From CALZFJ01 sp051878575 (lineage in GTDB: Bacteria; Bacteroidota; Bacteroidia; Bacteroidales; Muribaculaceae), in the NCBI GenBank assembly GCA_051878575.1, contig JBJEKJ010000056.1, forward strand, positions 1-37,228: 37,228 nt of DNA, in the 5' to 3' direction. The notes beneath the pieces are model-generated. The model was given only the letters and a program-made list of their open reading frames with translations, did no database searches and had not been told where the DNA came from. The position numbers and the translations under genes were made by a program. Numbering within the stretch: position 1 is the first letter of the stretch; every line of letters starts with the position of its first letter. Below, piece after piece: positions 32,719 to 37,228 of this stretch.

Positions 32719-34440
32719 ATGAGCTATAATGATATAGGAAATATGACAACCGACCATGAGGCATGTGCGATGCTTGTCGACGTGCTCGTGGGGCAAGGAC
32801 TTAAATATGCTGTTATATCGCCGGGATCGCGAAACGCGCCGCTCATTGTGGCGTTCTCGCGAGAGGAGCGTATAAGGAAATGGATAGTCGTGGATGAGCG
32901 AAGTGCGGCATTTGTGGCAGTTGGCATAGCGCAGCAGACGGAATCTCCGGTGGCCGTGGTGTGCACTTCGGGCAGTGCCGTGCTCAATTATGCCCCGGCC
33001 GCTTCTGAGGCGTATTATCGGCATCTTCCATTATTGTTCATATCGGCCGATCGTCAGGCGGAATGGATTGATCAGAACGACAGCCAGACGATACGGCAGT
33101 CGGGGGCCCTTGCGAATGTCGTGAAGCGCACTTTCGATATTCCTGCTGTCGTAGCCACTGATAACCGCTTGTGGTGGATTAACCGAATGGCAAATGAGGC
33201 GGCCATATTGGCGCGCCGCGTCCCGATGGGGCCTGTGCATGTGAATGTGCAGCTTGGTGAGCCTTTGTGTGGCTTGGCAGAGCGAGGCGCAGGCATGGCG
33301 CGCATTATCGACGACTGCGAGGTGCGCCGCACGCTTGGGAAGGATGCCGCAAGGCACTATGCCACTATGATAGCCCAAAGCAGGCGTGTGATGATTGTGG
33401 CCGGAATGGGTCAGGGCGACGAAAGACTTGGCGGTGCTCTTGCACGTATTGCCCGATTGCCGAACGTGGTGGTCCTTACCGAGACTATTGCCAATCTTGC
33501 CGATGAGCGTTTTATCCCGACCATCGACCGCACGATTTCGGCTATCCCCGACGCGGAGAAGCCCGATTTTGCCCCGCAGCTGTTGGTGCTGTTCGGCGGT
33601 TCGCTCGTCACGCGTATGCTGAAGCAGTTTCTCCGCTCATACCCGGCAGCCGAGCAGTGGCGCATAGGAGTGGAGAATGGCATTATCGACACCATGCAGC
33701 ATTTGACCCGCAATTTCGATATGGAACCTGCCGATTTCTTTGCGGAGATTGCGGGAGAGCTTGAATCAATAGCTTACGGCGATGTCGGGAGCGATTATGC
33801 CGCCCGATGGAAGGATATTGAGGCAGTTGCGGCAGGCCGCCATGCGAAGTATGTCGACTGCGCTCCGTGGAGCGACTTGAAGGCATTCTCCGTGCTTCTG
33901 CCGCGGATTCCTGCCGCGGTGAGGCTTCATCTTTCCAATGGCACTCCGATACGCTATGCCCAACTGTTTGATTGCCCCAATATCGCATGCAGCTATTGCA
34001 ACCGTGGAGTTGCCGGTATTGATGGAACGACGTCGACGGCACTTGGGGCATCGTTGGTGAGCCGTAGTGAAACTACGCTGCTTGTAACCGGCGATATGAG
34101 CCTCAGCTACGACTTGAATGGAATGTCGTCGCAATACAACTCGGAGCGGTTCAAGATTGTGGTGATGTGTAATGGCGGCGGTGGAATCTTCAGGTTTATC
34201 AACGGTCCGTCGGAGCTGCCCGAGCTTGAGCGTTACTTTGAGGTGAGCCGCGACTTGCCCGTGAGGCAGTATGCCGCTGCTTTTGGATTCGATTATTACG
34301 AGGCTTCTGACGAGAGGCAGCTTGCCGATGTGCTCGGCTCCTTTTTCGCCAACGATAAGGCCTCAATTCTCGCCATACGTACACCTGCCGAGCAAAATGC
34401 CGTCATTCTCCGCTCATATTTCGCTTCCCTTAGGGAATGA
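32719..34440 (+). CDS. menD: SEPHCHC synthase (menaquinone biosynthesis MenD)
   Basis: MenD is the thiamine-diphosphate enzyme that joins 2-oxoglutarate and isochorismate in menaquinone synthesis. The 573-residue protein shows SPGSRNAPL (34-42), the cofactor-activating Glu in DERSAAF (E60), and SADRQAEWIDQNDSQT. The ThDP-binding GDMSLSYDLNG block begins at G458. Length is normal. Either Met1 or Met9 (32743) could be the start. It follows the exporter by 39 bases without an obvious promoter, so it may be read from the peptide cassette transcript. In many Bacteroidales menD sits with menF and menB, which are absent here. Confidence 0.95.
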   Translation: MSYNDIGNMTTDHEACAMLVDVLVGQGLKYAVISPGSRNAPLIVAFSREERIRKWIVVDERSAAFVAVGIAQQTESPVAVVCTSGSAVLNYAPAASEAYYRHLPLLFISADRQAEWIDQNDSQTIRQSGALANVVKRTFDIPAVVATDNRLWWINRMANEAAILARRVPMGPVHVNVQLGEPLCGLAERGAGMARIIDDCEVRRTLGKDAARHYATMIAQSRRVMIVAGMGQGDERLGGALARIARLPNVVVLTETIANLADERFIPTIDRTISAIPDAEKPDFAPQLLVLFGGSLVTRMLKQFLRSYPAAEQWRIGVENGIIDTMQHLTRNFDMEPADFFAEIAGELESIAYGDVGSDYAARWKDIEAVAAGRHAKYVDCAPWSDLKAFSVLLPRIPAAVRLHLSNGTPIRYAQLFDCPNIACSYCNRGVAGIDGTTSTALGASLVSRSETTLLVTGDMSLSYDLNGMSSQYNSERFKIVVMCNGGGGIFRFINGPSELPELERYFEVSRDLPVRQYAAAFGFDYYEASDERQLADVLGSFFANDKASILAIRTPAEQNAVILRSYFASLRE

Positions 34441-34566
34441 AAATCGCTTTTCAAAGGTTGTCGGGCTAAAATACAGGCAATATACTTGATGAATGCCGAG
34501 ACGTAATGATTGATACTTTTTGTATTGTTTTAATGAAGTGGGAATAATTGTTGCACGATGAGATTC

Positions 34567-34574
34567 TAATTTTG
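34567..34574 (+). promoter_or_regulatory. -7 element of the cysteine-rich hypothetical gene
   Basis: TAATTTTG is an exact match 19 bases before the ATG. A TTG (34548-34550) lies 16 bases upstream. Confidence 0.5.
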
Positions 34575-34593
34575 TGGTAAAAATTAGAAGATT

Positions 34594-34965
34594 ATGTGCG
34601 ATAATAACAAAAGAGTATCACCGGGCGACAATATGTTCGTGGTCCTGACCTGTAATGGAAGGAGTGTTTTCAGCATCTATTGCAACGAATTTGGCAGCTT
34701 TGCCGAAATAGTGAGGTGTGTTTATCGCAGGGCAAATGATTGCTCCGGCCTTGCCACGTTGAGTGTGCGGAATCAGTCACAAGGATGGAGCTGCAATATT
34801 CCGCTTGTTTTTCCCACATCACACACAAATTTCCACGGATTTGTGCCGCCGCTCGCATATAGTAGGCAGGGCCATGCCACGGAATGCGTCGCACATATTG
34901 CCTCAGCCGAAAAAAGAGTGTCGCAGCAACCTCGCCAGTGTGAGCTGCCCTTTGTGTGGAATTGA
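34594..34965 (+). CDS. hypothetical protein, cysteine-rich
   Basis: The 123-residue frame has its own promoter box close upstream. The product is not recognised. It contains eight Cys (residues 2, 20, 30, 42, 50, 67, 98, 116) and no signal peptide or membrane helix; the Cys residues are not in CxxC pairs. It lies alone between menD (153-base gap) and nrdD. It may be real, but it has no supporting homology that I can see. Confidence 0.45.
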   Translation: MCDNNKRVSPGDNMFVVLTCNGRSVFSIYCNEFGSFAEIVRCVYRRANDCSGLATLSVRNQSQGWSCNIPLVFPTSHTNFHGFVPPLAYSRQGHATECVAHIASAEKRVSQQPRQCELPFVWN

Positions 34966-35010
34966 AAGTTGTGTTGACTCTAAATCGAAATGCGGTATGC
35001 GTGGTTTTGA

Positions 35011-35091
35011 GGAAAAGTTTTCCAAAATATTTTGTAATTATCTAAATATTAAGTATCTAAATTTTTGTGTAATGTAAAAAGTTTTCCAAAA
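35011..35091. repeat. paired direct repeats upstream of nrdD
   Basis: AAAAGTTTTCCAAAA occurs exactly twice (35013-35027 and 35077-35091). The first copy sits in the 13-bp palindrome GGAAAAGTTTTCC (35011-35023). Between them TATCTAAAT also occurs twice (35039-35047 and 35054-35062), 15 bases apart. All lie 34-140 bases before the nrdD -33 element, so they look like activator or repressor sites. They do not resemble the usual NrdR box. Confidence 0.5.
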
Positions 35092-35124
35092 CGAAAATTT
35101 ATGAGAATTTTTTGTCGAAAATAG

Positions 35125-35155
35125 TTGCACAAAATGTAAATCTTATATAGCTTTG
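35125..35155 (+). promoter_or_regulatory. promoter of nrdD
   Basis: TTG (35125-35127), 20 bases and TAGCTTTG (35148-35155) match the consensus. The leader to the ATG is about 90 nt and contains a CAAGCGCTTG palindrome near 35180. Confidence 0.7.
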
Positions 35156-35251
35156 CAATCGCAAAAATCTATATTCAAGCCAAGCGCTTGTAGTGGGGCC
35201 TTTGCAATTATCTACCATAAATTAATAACAATTTAACCATTAGGTATATCA

Positions 35252-37228
35252 ATGATACAAGTAGTCGTAAAGCGTGATGGTCGTGTAGTGGGCTATAACG
35301 AGGAAAAAATCAAGGCGGCAATCCGCAAAGCCATGTTCCAAACCGAGAAGGGCGAGGATGAGGCTTTGATTCAGCGCATAGCCGACAAAATAGGCGCACG
35401 AGGCAAGGAGCGCATGTCGGTTGAGGAGATTCAAGATCAGGTAGAGCTCGAGCTTATGCGTAGTCCGCGCAAGGAGGTGGCGAAGAAATACATCGCCTAT
35501 CGTGACCAGCGCAGCATAGCCCGTCGAGCCAAGGTGCGTGATATTTTCCTTGAGATTATCGAGGCCAAGAACAACGACGTGACTCGTGAGAATGCCAATA
35601 TGAACACCGATTCGCCGGCAGGAATGATGATGAAATTTGCCAGCGAGACCACTAAGCCTTTTGTCGACGACTATCTGCTGTCGCCCGAGGCCCGTGATGC
35701 AGTGCGTGGCAACTATCTGCATATTCACGATAAGGACTACTATCCCACAAAGAGTCTTACCTGCGTGCAGCATCCGCTCGACCGCATACTTAAGGGCGGT
35801 TTTATGGCAGGCCATGGAGAGTCGCGTCCTGCCCGTCGCATAGAGACGGCGAGTGTGATAGCCTGCATTTCACTTGAGACTGCGCAGAACGAGATGCACG
35901 GCGGCCAGGCAATTCCGGCATTCGATTTTTATCTTGCACCGTTCGTCCGCAGTTCGTTCATCGAGGAGGTGAAGAACGTGGAGGCTCTCGATGGCAATGA
36001 CTATTCCGAACTTTACGACGTGCAGGTTGACGACTTCGTGAAGCGCGACCTTACCGGCCTTTCGGGCAAGGAGCGAGTGCTTCAGCACGCCATGAACCGC
36101 ACGGTGAGCCGTGTGCATCAGGCAATGGAGGCGTTCATACACAATATGAACACCATTCACTCTCGTGGTGGCAACCAGGTGGTGTTCAGCTCAATAAACT
36201 ATGGAACAGATACCTCGGCCGAGGGGCGCTGCATAATCCGTGAGCTGCTCACCTCCACCTACGAGGGTGTGGGCAATGGCGCAACAGCCATTTTCCCGAT
36301 TCAGATTTGGAAAAAGAAGCGAGGAGTGAGCTATCTGCCCACCGACCGCAATTACGACCTATATAAATTTGCCTGCAAGGTGACGGCACGTCGGTTCTTC
36401 CCAAATTTCGTGAATCTCGACGCCACATTCAATTTCCATGAGAAGTGGACTCCCGAAGATCCTGAGCGCTACCTTTATGAGGTGGCAACGATGGGATGTC
36501 GCACGCGCGTGTTCGAGAACCGCTATGGCGAGAAGACGTCGGTGGGACGAGGCAACCTCTCTTTCTCTACCATAAATATCGTGCGCCTTGCCATAGAGTG
36601 TATGAGCTTTGTCGACAAAGAGGAGCGCATCTCGGCTTTCTTCTCAAAACTCGATGCGATGCTCGAGGTGACAGCCCGTCAGCTCAACGACCGCCTGACC
36701 TTCCAGAAGACGGCATTCGCGAAGCAGTTCCCGCTCGTTATGTCGAAATTGTGGAACGGTGCCGATACACTTAGGCCCAACGACACCATAGAGCCTGTAA
36801 TCAATCAGGGCACGCTCGGAATCGGTTTCATCGGACTTGCCGAGTGCCTTATTGCCCTCACCGGCAAGCATCACGGCGAGAGTGAGGAGAGCCAGGAGCT
36901 CGGTTTGCGCATCGTCAGACACATGCGCGACAAGGCGAACGACTTCTCCGAGCGTTATCAGCATAATTTCAGCGTTCTCGCCACTCCTGCCGAGGGCCTG
37001 TCGGGTCGTTTCACCAAGAAGGACCGCAAGTCGTTCGGCGTGATACCCGGCGTCACCGACAAGGATTATTACACCAACTCCAACCATGTTCCGGTGTACT
37101 ATCACTGTAGTCCGCGCCATAAGGCCCAAATAGAGGCGCCTTATCATGAACTGACACGTGGCGGGCATATCTTCTATGTGGAAATCGACGGCGACGCCAC
37201 CCATAATCCCGAGGCTATTATGGACATC
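35252..37228 (+). CDS. nrdD: anaerobic ribonucleoside-triphosphate reductase (partial, 5' part)
   Basis: The frame runs from ATG 35252 to the window end without a stop (659 codons so far). It starts with an ATP-cone allosteric domain (about 1-95, IQVVVKRDGRVVGYNEEKI). The class III reductase body follows, with LTCVQHPLDR (C171), ACISLETAQNEMHGGQAIPAFD, MGCRTR (C416) and NQGTLGIGFIGLAE. The enzyme makes deoxynucleotides for DNA synthesis without oxygen, using a glycyl radical installed by NrdG. The glycyl-radical C-terminus lies beyond the window, and nrdG would be expected downstream. It has a clear promoter and an unusual repeat-rich upstream region. Confidence 0.95.
   Translation, partial: MIQVVVKRDGRVVGYNEEKIKAAIRKAMFQTEKGEDEALIQRIADKIGARGKERMSVEEIQDQVELELMRSPRKEVAKKYIAYRDQRSIARRAKVRDIFLEIIEAKNNDVTRENANMNTDSPAGMMMKFASETTKPFVDDYLLSPEARDAVRGNYLHIHDKDYYPTKSLTCVQHPLDRILKGGFMAGHGESRPARRIETASVIACISLETAQNEMHGGQAIPAFDFYLAPFVRSSFIEEVKNVEALDGNDYSELYDVQVDDFVKRDLTGLSGKERVLQHAMNRTVSRVHQAMEAFIHNMNTIHSRGGNQVVFSSINYGTDTSAEGRCIIRELLTSTYEGVGNGATAIFPIQIWKKKRGVSYLPTDRNYDLYKFACKVTARRFFPNFVNLDATFNFHEKWTPEDPERYLYEVATMGCRTRVFENRYGEKTSVGRGNLSFSTINIVRLAIECMSFVDKEERISAFFSKLDAMLEVTARQLNDRLTFQKTAFAKQFPLVMSKLWNGADTLRPNDTIEPVINQGTLGIGFIGLAECLIALTGKHHGESEESQELGLRIVRHMRDKANDFSERYQHNFSVLATPAEGLSGRFTKKDRKSFGVIPGVTDKDYYTNSNHVPVYYHCSPRHKAQIEAPYHELTRGGHIFYVEIDGDATHNPEAIMDI

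Noticed and set aside
1..37228. Insertion sequences, prophage genes or a CRISPR array
   Set aside because: I saw no transposase or integrase motifs, terminal inverted repeats, or regularly spaced repeats anywhere in the window.

Overview
The window looks like chromosomal DNA of a Bacteroidales bacterium, most likely a Muribaculaceae-type gut commensal. Many genes lack a usable Shine-Dalgarno sequence and sit behind TTTG/TTG-N~20-TAnnTTTG promoters, the Bacteroidota sigma-A pattern. The families are also typical of the phylum: DUF4421, DUF4295 and DUF6377 proteins, a GH66 enzyme ending in a sorting-type C-terminus, and a menaquinone gene. The assignment is inferred from these traits; no rRNA is present.

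Layout. 1-421: candidate small RNA on the minus strand. 422-2916 (minus): an operon of nitroreductase, Rossmann/DUF2520 oxidoreductase, KdsC-like HAD phosphatase and Maf. 3270-4950: malate dehydrogenase and the ribosome-assembly GTPase EngB. 5133-5206: tRNA-Arg(ACG) with its own promoter and terminator. 5383-13106: a tightly packed run of NAD+ synthetase, a TamB-like envelope protein and a DUF4421 outer-membrane protein. 13175-15491: tsaD and cinA. 15504-16670 (minus): an exported carboxypeptidase-regulatory-like domain protein. 16773-17776: a possible structured RNA, then rpmB, rpmG and the DUF4295 ribosomal protein, closed by a terminator. 17818-20157: an exported GH133-type debranching enzyme. 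20187-21173 (minus): a second nitroreductase and a small lipoprotein. 21259-27835: a membrane-anchored DUF6377 regulator transcribed divergently from a 1565-residue GH66 dextranase-like protein.

27874-32679 is the most interesting part. A 41-residue peptide that looks like a leader plus core is followed by a terminator-like hairpin and then by five closely packed genes: an NTP_transf_5 nucleotidyltransferase, an HprK-like kinase, a soluble S26-type serine peptidase, a PqqD-like protein (RiPP recognition fold) and an ABC exporter. The set resembles the tailoring and export half of some lasso-peptide clusters but has no lasso-forming enzymes (no asparagine-synthetase-like or transglutaminase-like gene). 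I infer an uncharacterised ribosomally made, modified peptide system.

32719-37228: menD (menaquinone synthesis), a cysteine-rich hypothetical gene, and the first 659 codons of the anaerobic ribonucleotide reductase nrdD, which runs off the window end. nrdD has a strong promoter preceded by two sets of exact direct repeats. Menaquinone, malate dehydrogenase and anaerobic ribonucleotide reductase together fit an anaerobe with fumarate respiration.
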